From Amycolatopsis regifaucium (lineage in GTDB: Bacteria; Actinomycetota; Actinomycetes; Mycobacteriales; Pseudonocardiaceae): a DNA stretch of 64,000 nt. The translations under genes and the position numbers were made by a program. Positions within the stretch are counted from its first letter, which is position 1, and each line of letters starts with the position of its first letter. The stretch lies in NCBI RefSeq assembly GCF_001613935.1, contig NZ_LQCI01000034.1:228521-292520 (forward strand), written 5' to 3'. Below, piece after piece: positions 6,506 to 14,061 of the stretch. A model generated the notes under the pieces. The model saw nothing but the letters and a program-made list of their open reading frames with translations. It ran no database searches and had not been told where the DNA came from.

Positions 6506-7297
6506 ATGACAGACGAACGACTGTGGCAGCTCGACAAGACCGCGTTCGCTTCCACCGACGGCTCCGGCCAGGTCATGTCAGGCCCGCTGTCCGAGCAGTT
6601 CGTCGAACTCACTCGGCTGCTGCTCACCGCCTCGACCCCGGCACAGGTCCTGCAGCAGATCATCGACGCCGCGTACCGGGTGGTACCGGGCGCGGATCTG
6701 GTGTCGGTCACCCTCCGGGCGGCGGACGGGACCTTCCACACCCCGGTCGCGACCGAGAAGGTGGCCGTGGAGCTCGACGCGGTGCAGTACCGCGCCGGCA
6801 CGGGTCCCTGCGTCGACGCCGCCGCCAGCGGAAGCCCCGGCCACGTCCGCAGTGACGACCTGGCACACGAGACGAGGTGGCCGGACTTCTCGCAGGCCGC
6901 GGTGCGGCACGGTTTCACCGCGATCCTGTCGACCGTGCTGCTGCCCGAGGCGACGCCGCCCCGGCTTCCCGGCGCGTTGAACATCTACAGCCGCCGCCCG
7001 GACGCCCTCGGCCCGGTCGCCCAGGACACCGCGCTGCTGCTGGCTACCCACGGTTCGCTCGCGCTGGCCGGAACCAACGCCGTGAGCCGGGCGGATCTGG
7101 AGGCGCGCCATCTGCGGCGGGCCATCGAATCCCGCGACGTCATCGGCCAGGCCAAAGGGATACTCATGCATCGGCGCGGGCTGACCGCCGACGAGGCCTT
7201 CGACCTGCTGCGCCGCACGTCCCAGGATCTCAACATCAAACTCGCCGAGCTCGCGAGCACCCTCGCCGCCCGGCATACGGAACTCGACGGCCTCTGA
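6506..7297 (+). CDS. GAF and ANTAR domain transcription antitermination regulator (263 aa)
   Basis: Residues about 30-180 form a GAF domain (FVELTRLLLTASTPAQVLQQI at its start; QYRAGTGPCVDAA is the common core motif). The C-terminal 60 residues are an ANTAR RNA-binding domain (LRRAIESRDVIGQAKGILM, then LTADEAFDLLRRTSQDLN). ANTAR proteins bind paired hairpins in nascent RNA and prevent termination; the GAF domain would sense a small ligand or redox state. It starts 15 nt after the VOC gene and may share its transcript. Its RNA targets are not visible here. Family assignment is firm. Confidence 0.92.
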   Translation: MTDERLWQLDKTAFASTDGSGQVMSGPLSEQFVELTRLLLTASTPAQVLQQIIDAAYRVVPGADLVSVTLRAADGTFHTPVATEKVAVELDAVQYRAGTGPCVDAAASGSPGHVRSDDLAHETRWPDFSQAAVRHGFTAILSTVLLPEATPPRLPGALNIYSRRPDALGPVAQDTALLLATHGSLALAGTNAVSRADLEARHLRRAIESRDVIGQAKGILMHRRGLTADEAFDLLRRTSQDLNIKLAELASTLAARHTELDGL

Positions 7298-7319
7298 GCG
7301 TCAGTACCCGCGAACGCGA

Positions 7320-7351
7320 ACGGGCCCGGCCGAAGGATCGGCCGGGCCCGT
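7320..7351. terminator. Bidirectional terminator between ANTAR gene and katG
   Basis: Arms ACGGGCCCGGCCG and CGGCCGGGCCCGT pair perfectly (13 bp) around a 6-nt loop between two convergent genes. No strong T run on either side. Confidence 0.75.
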
Positions 7352-7363
7352 CGGCGTTTCGAC

Positions 7364-9598
7364 TCAGTCGAGGTCGAACCGGTCGAGTTCCATGACCTTG
7401 GTCCAAGCCGCGGCGAAGTCGGCGGCGAACCTCTCACGGGCGCTCTGGCCCGCGTAGACCTCGGAGAGCGCGCGCAACTGCGAGTTGGAGCCGAAGACGA
7501 GGTCGACCGCGGTGGCGGTCCACTTCACCTCGTCCGAGGCGACGTCGCGGATCTCGTACACGTTCTCCTCGGACTCCGACACCTTCCACCGGGTCCCCGG
7601 CGAGAGCAGGTTGGTGAAGAAGTCGTTGGTGAGCACACCGGGCCGGTCGGTGAGGACACCGTGCCTGCTGCCACCGAAGTTGATCCCGAGCGAGCGCAGG
7701 CCGCCGACGAGGACGGTCATCTCGGGCGCGGTCAGGTCGAGCATGTAGGCACGCTCGACGAGCAGGACCTCCGGCTGGAGCTTCTCACCGGAACGCAGGT
7801 AGTTGCGGAACCCGTCGGCACGCGGTTCGAGCAGCGCGAACGATTCGACGTCGGTGTCCTCCTGCGTGGCGTCGGTGCGACCCGGGTGGAACGGCACGGT
7901 CACCTCGACGCCCGCGTCGCGCGCCGCCTTCTCGACGGCGGCCGAACCCGCCAGGACGATCAGGTCGGCCAGCGAGATCTTCGCGCCGCCGGCGTCGTTG
8001 AACTCGCGCTGGATACCCTCCAGGGTCTCCAGGACACTCGCGAGCTGCTTGGGCTCGTTGACCTCCCAGTCACGCTGGGGCGCGAGGCGGATCCGGGCAC
8101 CGTTGGCGCCGCCGCGCTTGTCGGTGGAGCGGAAGCTCGCCGCGGCCGCCCACGCGGTGGTGACCAGCTGGCCGACCGTGAGACCGGATTCGAGCACCTT
8201 CGCCTTGAGCGCGGCGATGTCGGCGTCACCCACGAGTTCGTGGTCGACCTCCGGCACCGGGTCCTGCCACAGCTGCGGTTCGGGCACCCACGGTCCCAGG
8301 AAACGGCGGACCGGACCCATGTCGCGGTGCAGCAGCTTGTACCAGGCCTTGGCGAACGCCAGTGCGAACTCGTCCGGGTTCTCCAGGAACCGGCGCGAGA
8401 TCTTCTCGTACGTCGGGTCGACGCGCAGCGCCAAGTCCGTCGTGAGCATGGTCGGCTTGTGCTTCTTGGCCGGGTCGTGCGCGTCGGGGATGATCGCCTC
8501 GGCGTCCTTGGCGACGTACTGCTTCGCGCCACCGGGGCTCGTGGTGAGCTCCCACTCGTAGCCGAAGAGGATCTCGAAGAAGCGGTTGCTCCACTGCGTC
8601 GGCTTGTCGGTCCACGTCACCTCGAGACCACTGGTGATCGTGTCGGCGCCCTTGCCGCTGCCGTAGGTGCTCAGCCAGCCGAGGCCCTGCGTCTCGATCG
8701 GGGCGGCCTCGGGCTCCGGGCCCACGTGGTCGTCGGCGACACCGGCGCCGTGGGTCTTGCCGAAGGTGTGGCCGCCCGCGATGAGCGCGACGGTCTCCTC
8801 GTCGTTCATCGCCATCCGGGCGAAGGTCTCCCGGATGAAGTGCGCGGCGGCCGCCGGGTCCGCGCTACCGCGGGGTCCCTCGGGGTTGACGTAGATGAGG
8901 CCCATCTCGGTGGCGCCGACGTCGGGCACCATCTCCGTGTCGCCGGCATAACGCTCGTCACCCAGCCAGGTGTCTTCCGGACCCCAGAAGATCTCCTCGG
9001 GCTCCCAGGTGTCCTCGCGGCCGAAACCGAAGCCGAACGTCTTGAAGCCCATCGACTCCAAGGCGACGTTGCCCGCGAGCACGAGCAGGTCGGCCCACGA
9101 GATCTGCTGGCCGTACTTCTCCTTGACCGGCCACAGCAGCCGCCGTGCCTTGTCGAGGTTGGCGTTGTCGGGCCAGCTGTTGAGCGGGGCGAACCGCTGG
9201 GCGCCGTCACCGGCCCCGCCACGGCCGTCGTGGATGCGATAGGTACCCGCGGCGTGCCAGCTCATCCGGATCATCAGGCCGCCGTAGTGGCCGAAGTCGG
9301 CGGGCCACCAGTCCTGCGAAGTGGTGAGCACCTCGACGATGTCGCGTTTGAGGGCTTCGACGTCGAGCTTGGCGAACTCCTTGGCATAGCTGAAGTTCTC
9401 GCCAAGGGGGTTGGACTTCGAGGAGTGGGCGTGCAACACCGACAGGTCGAGCTGGTTGGGCCACCAGTCCTTGTTGGTGCGCGGACGGCCCCCCGTCTTC
9501 GGCGTCGGCGAGTCGATCGCCGGGTTCTCACTCTCGCTTCCGTGCGCGGTCACGGAGTCGTGGGCCACCGGGCAGCCCTTGTCCGGGGTGTCGCTCAT
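7364..9598 (-). CDS. katG: Catalase-peroxidase KatG (744 aa)
   Basis: Bifunctional haem catalase-peroxidase that removes hydrogen peroxide. The active-site motif RMSWHAAGTYR contains the distal Arg111, Trp114 and His115; Tyr236 (in GLIYVNPEG) and Met262 (in FARMAMND) stand exactly seven positions after their M. tuberculosis counterparts and would form the Met-Tyr-Trp adduct needed for catalase activity. The proximal haem ligand is His277 in GGHTFGK. Both the active N-terminal and the degenerate C-terminal peroxidase halves are present, at the normal family length. It follows furA by 23 nt, the standard actinobacterial furA-katG operon, so it should be induced when FurA is oxidised or loses metal. 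Confidence 0.98.
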   Translation of the reverse strand: MSDTPDKGCPVAHDSVTAHGSESENPAIDSPTPKTGGRPRTNKDWWPNQLDLSVLHAHSSKSNPLGENFSYAKEFAKLDVEALKRDIVEVLTTSQDWWPADFGHYGGLMIRMSWHAAGTYRIHDGRGGAGDGAQRFAPLNSWPDNANLDKARRLLWPVKEKYGQQISWADLLVLAGNVALESMGFKTFGFGFGREDTWEPEEIFWGPEDTWLGDERYAGDTEMVPDVGATEMGLIYVNPEGPRGSADPAAAAHFIRETFARMAMNDEETVALIAGGHTFGKTHGAGVADDHVGPEPEAAPIETQGLGWLSTYGSGKGADTITSGLEVTWTDKPTQWSNRFFEILFGYEWELTTSPGGAKQYVAKDAEAIIPDAHDPAKKHKPTMLTTDLALRVDPTYEKISRRFLENPDEFALAFAKAWYKLLHRDMGPVRRFLGPWVPEPQLWQDPVPEVDHELVGDADIAALKAKVLESGLTVGQLVTTAWAAAASFRSTDKRGGANGARIRLAPQRDWEVNEPKQLASVLETLEGIQREFNDAGGAKISLADLIVLAGSAAVEKAARDAGVEVTVPFHPGRTDATQEDTDVESFALLEPRADGFRNYLRSGEKLQPEVLLVERAYMLDLTAPEMTVLVGGLRSLGINFGGSRHGVLTDRPGVLTNDFFTNLLSPGTRWKVSESEENVYEIRDVASDEVKWTATAVDLVFGSNSQLRALSEVYAGQSARERFAADFAAAWTKVMELDRFDLD

Positions 9599-9621
9599 TT
9601 ACTTCCTTCCGAGCAGGCGAA

Positions 9622-10047
9622 TCATCGTTGGCTGGGTTCGGCCGCGCAACCAGGGCAAAGACCCCAGAAGACGACCTCCGCCTCGTCGACCACGAAACCG
9701 TGATCGCCCGAGGCGGTCAGACAGGGGGCGTGGCCGACGGCGCAATCGATGTCCTCGATCGCACCGCAGGACCGGCACACGACGTGGTGGTGATTGTCCC
9801 CCACCCGGGTTTCATAGCGGGCGAGCGCACCGGCGGGCTGGATACGCCGGACCAGGCCGGTTTCGGTGAGCGCGCGCAGGACGTCGTACACCGCCTGATG
9901 CGAGACCGAGGGAAGTTCGGCCCGCACCAGCGCGATCACCGTTTCGGTATCGACGTGCGGATGATCACGCAGCGCCGCGAGCACGGCCAACCTCGGCCTG
10001 GTCACGCGCAGCGAGACGGCCCGCAGCTGTGCTTCGAAATCCGACAT
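9622..10047 (-). CDS. furA: Fur-family repressor FurA (141 aa)
   Basis: Ferric-uptake-regulator family protein, expected to repress furA-katG. The N-terminal winged helix has RVTRPRLAVLAALRDHPHVDTETV and SHQAVYDVLRAL (recognition helix). The C-terminal half has the metal-binding HHHVVCRSCGAIEDIDC and a second GLCPGC, giving the two CxxC pairs of the structural zinc site. I chose the ATG; a GTG one codon earlier is possible. There is no ribosome-binding site, and a good promoter ends 8 nt before the ATG, so the mRNA is probably leaderless, as known for mycobacterial furA. Confidence 0.93.
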   Translation of the reverse strand: MSDFEAQLRAVSLRVTRPRLAVLAALRDHPHVDTETVIALVRAELPSVSHQAVYDVLRALTETGLVRRIQPAGALARYETRVGDNHHHVVCRSCGAIEDIDCAVGHAPCLTASGDHGFVVDEAEVVFWGLCPGCAAEPSQR

Positions 10048-10055
10048 CACCGACG

Positions 10056-10084
10056 ACGATAAGAGCTTGTCTGGAATCAGTCAA
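10056..10084 (-). promoter_or_regulatory. furA-katG promoter, leaderless
   Basis: On the minus strand TTGACT (-35), a 17-bp spacer and TATCGT (-10) stand just 8 nt before the furA ATG. The transcript would start at or within a base or two of the start codon. FurA is expected to bind here. Confidence 0.7.
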
Positions 10085-10303
10085 ATCAGGGTGGGGATTC
10101 ACCCGTCACGGGCGCGGTCGCGCGAGCCACGGATCGTCCTCCCGGGACGGGTCCGGGACGTCCACTGTGGATCGTCGGGCCCACTACGTCGGCGACCTTG
10201 AGCACCGCCGACCTCGGTCGCCGCATAGTCGCCGCGATTCCGGGTACTCGCCGGCAGGGTCCGAAACTTCACGATCCCAGGACACGACCTCAAGGAGGCG
10301 CAG

Positions 10304-10540
10304 ATGACCGACCGAAGCGACGCGTCCGCCGAAGGCGTCAAGGGCGCCATCGAGGACATCAAGGGCAAGGTCAAGGAGACCGCGGGCACCTTCACGGGTA
10401 ACGACTCCCTGGAGCGCGAAGGCAAGGCGCAACAGGACAAGGCGTCCGCGCAGGAGCAGGTCGCCGAGAAGGAGGCACAGGCGGATCGCGCGAGGGCCGA
10501 AGCCGACCTGGCCGAGGCACGCGAGCGCAAGGAACAGTAG
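10304..10540 (+). CDS. CsbD-like stress protein (78 aa)
   Basis: A very hydrophilic small protein; residues about 8-35 (AEGVKGAIEDIKGKVKETAG) match the CsbD domain, first known from the SigB general-stress regulon of Bacillus. The rest is an Ala/Glu/Lys/Gln-rich stretch with high coiled-coil or disordered character (AEADLAEARERKEQ). The ATG has AAGGAG 7 nt upstream. Function unknown beyond stress association. No clear GTTT-N15-GGGTA promoter was found upstream, although a GGGTA is present. Confidence 0.88.
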   Translation: MTDRSDASAEGVKGAIEDIKGKVKETAGTFTGNDSLEREGKAQQDKASAQEQVAEKEAQADRARAEADLAEARERKEQ

Positions 10541-10569
10541 GCGCGACGTCAGATGGTCCGCACAGCGAG

Positions 10570-10598
10570 CAGCCGCCGGACGGAGCGTCCGGCGGCTG
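10570..10598 (+). terminator. Terminator hairpin after csbD-like gene
   Basis: Perfect 12-bp arms (CAGCCGCCGGAC and its complement) with a 5-nt loop, 30 nt past the stop codon. Confidence 0.7.
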
Positions 10599-10673
10599 TC
10601 CGTTGCTTCAGGACCGATCGAAGAGCCTCGGCGCCGGACCGCCGGACCGGGGCCACTGCCGCAACGAGGAGAC

Positions 10674-10895
10674 ATGACCGCACCCGGCCCCGAACCCGAA
10701 GACGTCCCAGGCCTCGAACCAGGTGGTTCCGTGCAGCCGGGGGACGTTCCACCCGACGCCGGGCAGACCTCCGGCCTTTCGCACCCTCAGCCGATCCCGT
10801 CGCGCGCACCGGGAATCATCACGCTCATCGTGATCGGAGTCCTGGTACTGGGCGTCGCCGGTTTCTTCGTACTGCGCGCTCTCGACCTGCTCTGA
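10674..10895 (+). CDS. DUF6480 family small membrane protein (73 aa)
   Basis: A Pro/Gly/Glu-rich cytoplasmic N-terminal half (PGPEPEDVPGLEPGG) followed by one C-terminal transmembrane segment (IITLIVIGVLVLGVAGFFVL) and a very short tail. This matches the actinobacterial DUF6480 family as I remember it. The ATG is preceded by GAGGAG 3-4 nt away. Function unknown; the tail-anchored layout and its place between a CsbD protein and stress genes suggest envelope stress, but this is only context. Confidence 0.78.
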   Translation: MTAPGPEPEDVPGLEPGGSVQPGDVPPDAGQTSGLSHPQPIPSRAPGIITLIVIGVLVLGVAGFFVLRALDLL

Positions 10896-10912
10896 CACGG
10901 GCATAGACGACC

Positions 10913-10944
10913 GATGCCCGACACGAGCGACCGTGCCGGGCATC
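10913..10944. terminator. Terminator hairpin between convergent small genes
   Basis: 13-bp arms (GATGCCCGACACG / CGTGCCGGGCATC) with one mismatch, placed between the stop codons of two convergent genes and followed by ATTTCC on the plus strand. Confidence 0.65.
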
Positions 10945-10957
10945 ATTTCCGCGTCCG

Positions 10958-11188
10958 TTACTGGGACAAGCGGCTCGCCAAAAGCTTCTTGCCCTGCTCG
11001 GCACCCTTGCGGCTCTCTTCTTGCGCGCGGCGGAAGAAGCCGGCCAGTTCCTCGTCACCGTCGCGGTCCGCGTCCTTCGCATAGGCCTCCATGCGCAGCG
11101 CGTTGGACAGGCAGGCCTCGGTGAACCAGATAAGGTTGTAGTGCTTGTCCTTGGTGCCGGTGATCTCGCCGGTCTCGGTGTGCGTCAC
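10958..11188 (-). CDS. Conserved small helical protein, unknown function (76 aa)
   Basis: A short, charged, alpha-helical protein (DKHYNLIWFTEACLSNALRM, then DEELAGFFRRAQEESRKGAEQ). Similar proteins are common and uncharacterised in streptomycetes and relatives. The pattern of one helix with an H-x-x-L-x-W-x-x-E motif followed by a second helix with spaced Glu residues is vaguely ferritin-like, but no metal site can be assigned. The start is a GTG with AAAGGAG 7 nt upstream, which decides against the longer frame that begins with an ATG 63 nt further out. Confidence 0.7.
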   Translation of the reverse strand: MTHTETGEITGTKDKHYNLIWFTEACLSNALRMEAYAKDADRDGDEELAGFFRRAQEESRKGAEQGKKLLASRLSQ

Positions 11189-11335
11189 GATCGCTCCTTT
11201 CCTCGGACTTGCTCCTGAACTGACCGCATACCCGGCACCAGCCGGTTTCATGCCGGGCCGGTGACCGAGTTCCCCGTCGAGTCAGGCATGGAGTCGAAGG
11301 CGTCCATCGAACAGCCTGCCGGAAAGAGGAGATCC

Positions 11336-11806
11336 TTGACCAAGAGTCATCACTACATCGCCACGGTGCGATGGACCGGCAACACCGGGTCGGGCACCAC
11401 CGGCTACCGCGACTTCAGCCGGGATCACGAGATCAGCGCGGGTTCCAAACCGATGATTCCCGGCACCGCCGATCCGGCTTTCCGCGGCCTGCCGGAGCGG
11501 TGGAACCCCGAAGAACTGCTGATCGTCTCTCTCTCCCAGTGCCACATGCTGTGGTATCTCGTGCTCTGCGCCCGTGAGGGCATCGTGGTCACCGAGTACT
11601 CCGACAGCCCGTCCGGCACCATGGTCGAGAACGCCGCCGGCGGTGGCCGTTTCGAAGAAGCAGTCCTCCGTCCGCTGGTGAAGCTGGCCTCACCGGCCGA
11701 CCGCGAACGAGCCCTCGCGGTACACGAAGAGGCCCACAAACTGTGCTTCATCGCCAACTCCGTCAATTTCGAGGTCCGTACCGAGCCCGCCTTCGCCGAC
11801 GACTGA
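11336..11806 (+). CDS. OsmC-family peroxiredoxin-like protein (156 aa)
   Basis: OsmC/Ohr family thiol peroxidase acting on organic or inorganic hydroperoxides. It starts LTKSHHYIATVRWTGNTGSGT, the usual OsmC beginning. The two catalytic cysteines are in LSQCHMLWYL (peroxidatic, near residue 60) and AHKLCFIANS (resolving). The TTG start has AGAGGAG 5 nt upstream; the longer upstream extension lacks similarity. It fits the surrounding oxidative-stress block (katG, furA, CsbD). Confidence 0.9.
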   Translation: MTKSHHYIATVRWTGNTGSGTTGYRDFSRDHEISAGSKPMIPGTADPAFRGLPERWNPEELLIVSLSQCHMLWYLVLCAREGIVVTEYSDSPSGTMVENAAGGGRFEEAVLRPLVKLASPADRERALAVHEEAHKLCFIANSVNFEVRTEPAFADD

Positions 11807-11840
11807 CACCCGCTGCTCCATCAGCGTTGTCCCCGACGCG

Positions 11841-12173
11841 ATGTCCCGAGCCGACGAATTCCTCACGTTCCAAGGCTTCCTCCACGCCTTGATGCTCCTC
11901 GGTGACGGTCGCGGCGCGGGTTTCAGCGCCCGGCAGGGTGGCGCGTTCCAGGTGTCCGGCGACGAGGTCCTGGCGGCGTCGCAGATCGTCCACGTCCGCG
12001 CCTCCGACGCCGAGCGCGCCGCCCGACTGGCCAGGCGGGGCGAGCCACCGAAAAGCTCGGTGGCGGGGCAGTTGATCACTCTCGAGGTGTCCGAAGGGAA
12101 GGCGCACATCGACGAGCAGGTCGCGGCGTTCGTCAAAGCCGTCGTGCGACCGTACCGCGGACTTGCGACGTAG
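11841..12173 (+). CDS. Hypothetical protein (110 aa)
   Basis: I do not recognise this protein. Its codons show the strong G/C third-position bias expected of real genes here, and the antisense frames do not. It is predicted soluble and mixed alpha/beta (EFLTFQGFLHALMLLGDG, then GQLITLEVSEGKAHIDEQVAAF), with no signal peptide. It begins 35 nt after the OsmC gene on the same strand, without an evident ribosome-binding site, and may be translated from the same message. About 230 bp without further genes follow before the tRNA terminator. Confidence 0.5.
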   Translation: MSRADEFLTFQGFLHALMLLGDGRGAGFSARQGGAFQVSGDEVLAASQIVHVRASDAERAARLARRGEPPKSSVAGQLITLEVSEGKAHIDEQVAAFVKAVVRPYRGLAT

Positions 12174-12405
12174 CCAGGGACCACCGGCGCCAAAGCCCGT
12201 TCTGCTCGCCCTTCTCGACAGCACATCCGATCAGGCGGGTGGCCAACGTCGTCAAGGACGATCGTCAGTCGCGCCGTCGCCGGCCGGATCTTCAGACCCG
12301 ACCGTACGTCCATTCCGGAAGCGACCTGACCACTGTGGACGACGGCGGACGCAGGAACACCGTTCGAGCCGAGGTGACACCGCTCACCCGGCTCCCGAAA
12401 TAATA

Positions 12406-12436
12406 AAAAGCGCCGATCGAAATGATCGGCGCTTTT
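12406..12436 (-). terminator. Terminator of the tRNA-Gln/tRNA-Glu transcript
   Basis: Perfect 13-bp arms (GATCGGCGCTTTT and complement) around a 5-nt loop. On the minus strand the stem ends in a T-rich run, 7 nt after tRNA-Glu. Confidence 0.88.
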
Positions 12437-12443
12437 CGTGAAG

Positions 12444-12516
12444 TACCCCCGATGGGATTCGAACCCACGCTACCGGCGTGAGAGGCCGGCGTCCTAGGCC
12501 GCTAGACGACGGGGGC
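12444..12516 (-). tRNA. tRNA-Glu (CTC)
   Basis: Cloverleaf on the minus strand: acceptor GCCCCCG pairs with CGGGGGT (G-T closing pair), anticodon arm GCCGG-CCTCTCA-CCGGC-type with anticodon CTC, and T arm with GGTTCGAATCC. The CCA end is not encoded. Confidence 0.95.
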
Positions 12517-12648
12517 TAGGATCTTCCCTCCTGCGAGAGGAGGTTTTCAGTTGTTGACCTGCTGTGTTGCTGCGGAGAAACTTACCAGACCGGGTTTCCC
12601 GCCTTCGCAGGGGGGTCACTCTGTGTTTCACTCCGGAGAGTTCTCCAG

Positions 12649-12720
12649 CTGGGGTACCAGGACTCGAACCTAGACTAACTGGACCAGAACCAGTCGTGCT
12701 GCCAATTACACCATACCCCA
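12649..12720 (-). tRNA. tRNA-Gln (CTG)
   Basis: Cloverleaf on the minus strand: acceptor TGGGGTA/TACCCCA, anticodon stem ACTGG/CCAGT with loop TTCTGGT giving anticodon CTG, T loop GGTTCGAGTCC, discriminator G. CCA is not encoded. It lies 132 bp upstream of tRNA-Glu and probably shares its transcript. The GatCAB genes further right fit charging of tRNA-Gln through Glu-tRNA-Gln. Confidence 0.95.
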
Positions 12721-12771
12721 GTGAGGTACCGTTCCAGTCTTGACCGGCTCAGCACCGCACGAGAAAGAATA

Positions 12772-13596
12772 CTAGAGCACGCTGTTCCGCACCGTGAAAG
12801 CGGGGGTCTCCGTAGCGCGCTGGACCGGGACGCCGAGCTTCGCGAACTCGGAAACCAGCAGCTCAGGGAGCTCGTCGAGGCCGGCGATGGTGTGCACGCC
12901 CGCCGGGGCGCGCTCGGCGATGCCGTCCCGGTCGAGCCATACGGCACCCAAGCCGGCGTCGCGTGCGCCGATGGCGTCGGTGTCGAGCTTGTCCCCGACG
13001 TGGACCGCTTGCGCCGGGTCGCAGCCGAGGCCGAGGCAGACCGAGTGGAACATCACCGGGTCCGGCTTGGCTACTCCGAGTTCACCGGCGATGGCCACGT
13101 GGTCGAAGAACCGGGCGAGACCGAGGTCGGCGATCTTCTTGCGCTGATGCGCGCCGGACGCGTTCGTGACGGCCGCGACGAGGACACCGGCGGCGCGTAG
13201 CCATTCCAGGCAGGGAAGGACATCGTCGAACAATTGCCATGAACGTGTGAGAATTTCACGTCGACGTCTTTCGAAGCCGGTGACCTGCTCTTCGTCGGCC
13301 GAAATGCCGATCTCCGCGAGGAAGCATTCAGTACGCTTGTGATGCATGGTCGCGTAATCGATTTCGCCTGCGACCACCAGTGCGACATGCTCCTCGGTGA
13401 TGAGATCCCATAGCGGCCAAAGGTCGCTCTGGCCGGTGAGAGTGCGCAGGCTGAGCCGGATCGCCGCCGTGCAGTCGATCAAAGTGTCGTCGATGTCGAG
13501 ACACACCAACCGCAACTCCGGGGGCTCCCAAGGGGCTCCGTCCGGAACGGCAGGCGTGGTTCGTGACGGGGTCCGGGGCACGAGAGCGAAATCCAC
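12772..13596 (-). CDS. HAD-superfamily hydrolase (274 aa)
   Basis: Phosphatase-like HAD fold. Motif I is LVCLDIDDTL (nucleophile Asp and acid/base Asp), motif II is VAAVTNASG, the motif III lysine is in GVAKPDPVMF, and motif IV is VHVGDKLDTDAIGARDAG. The cap between motifs I and II is alpha-helical (type C1), as in the YjjG/phosphoglycolate-phosphatase group, so a small phosphorylated metabolite or nucleotide is the likely substrate. The first codons are TTG then GTG; I prefer the GTG because a TAGCCT -10 box lies 6 nt before it, fitting a leaderless message. Confidence 0.9.
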   Translation of the reverse strand: MDFALVPRTPSRTTPAVPDGAPWEPPELRLVCLDIDDTLIDCTAAIRLSLRTLTGQSDLWPLWDLITEEHVALVVAGEIDYATMHHKRTECFLAEIGISADEEQVTGFERRRREILTRSWQLFDDVLPCLEWLRAAGVLVAAVTNASGAHQRKKIADLGLARFFDHVAIAGELGVAKPDPVMFHSVCLGLGCDPAQAVHVGDKLDTDAIGARDAGLGAVWLDRDGIAERAPAGVHTIAGLDELPELLVSEFAKLGVPVQRATETPAFTVRNSVL

Positions 13597-13985
13597 CAAG
13601 TGAGGCTAGGGCACTCAGCGCGATCGCGACTCTGCCGATGAGGTGATTAAGGCTGCTCTGTTCCGGCGCGGGCACTCTACTCCCAGTTGGTGAGATGTCG
13701 TGTTTTGGTTACCGGACAACACCGAACGATGACGACCGAGTGAAAGGTCACCGTTCGGCGCGCCTCGCGGCCGCCACGTCGCGCACACCCAGTGACGGCC
13801 AGAAAAGCCTTACAGGACTTGATACCCGGACCGTCCACAAGCGCACCTTCATCCGCGTTCCTCTGCGACTGTCCTTCCGGGACCGTTCCCACTCGACCCG
13901 ATTCCATTTTGGACAGTCAATCGCGCACACGCGGAGCACGCGGGCCGTCCCGCCGCCCCGACCGGCGACTCCGTCCGGATGGCGC

Positions 13986-14014
13986 TTGACGCACCGGCCG
14001 GACAGGTGCATGCT
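13986..14014 (+). promoter_or_regulatory. Candidate promoter of the FAD oxidoreductase gene
   Basis: TTGACG (-35), a 17-bp spacer and CATGCT (-10). Transcription would start about at the left arm of the inverted repeat that follows. Confidence 0.5.
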
Positions 14015-14017
14015 GAG

Positions 14018-14041
14018 CTTATTCAACAAGTGATGAATAAG
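14018..14041 (+). promoter_or_regulatory. Operator-like inverted repeat before FAD oxidoreductase
   Basis: CTTATTCA and TGAATAAG are exact complements separated by 8 nt. The AT-rich palindrome stands out in this GC-rich DNA and lies 20 nt before the start codon, overlapping the expected transcription start. Size and symmetry fit a MarR- or TetR-type repressor site; no such regulator is adjacent. Confidence 0.55.
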
Positions 14042-14061
14042 GTTTCGAAGGGGTGGGACGG

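Larger units (their letters stand above)
13597..14061. other. 465-bp intergenic region with divergent promoters
   Basis: Between the HAD gene and the FAD oxidoreductase. At the left end is TAGCCT (minus strand) for the HAD gene; at the right end TTGACG, a 17-bp spacer and CATGCT form a plausible promoter followed by an inverted repeat. Several short reading frames cross the middle, but none has a ribosome-binding site or a recognisable sequence, so I call no gene. Confidence 0.5.

Noticed and set aside
7661..9703. Long plus-strand reading frame opposite katG
   Set aside because: KatG motifs and length are complete on the minus strand; the antisense frame has no recognisable domain.
10242..10246. 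SigB-type promoter (GGGTA) upstream of the CsbD-like gene
   Set aside because: No GTTT is found at the required 14-16 bp distance, so it does not meet the consensus.
11690..12313. Minus-strand frame opposite the 110-aa hypothetical and OsmC end
   Set aside because: Codon bias favours the plus-strand frame, and the antisense product has no family features.
13677..14033. Short frames on both strands in the 13.6-14.06 kb gap
   Set aside because: No ribosome-binding site, no recognisable sequence; they overlap a likely promoter and operator.
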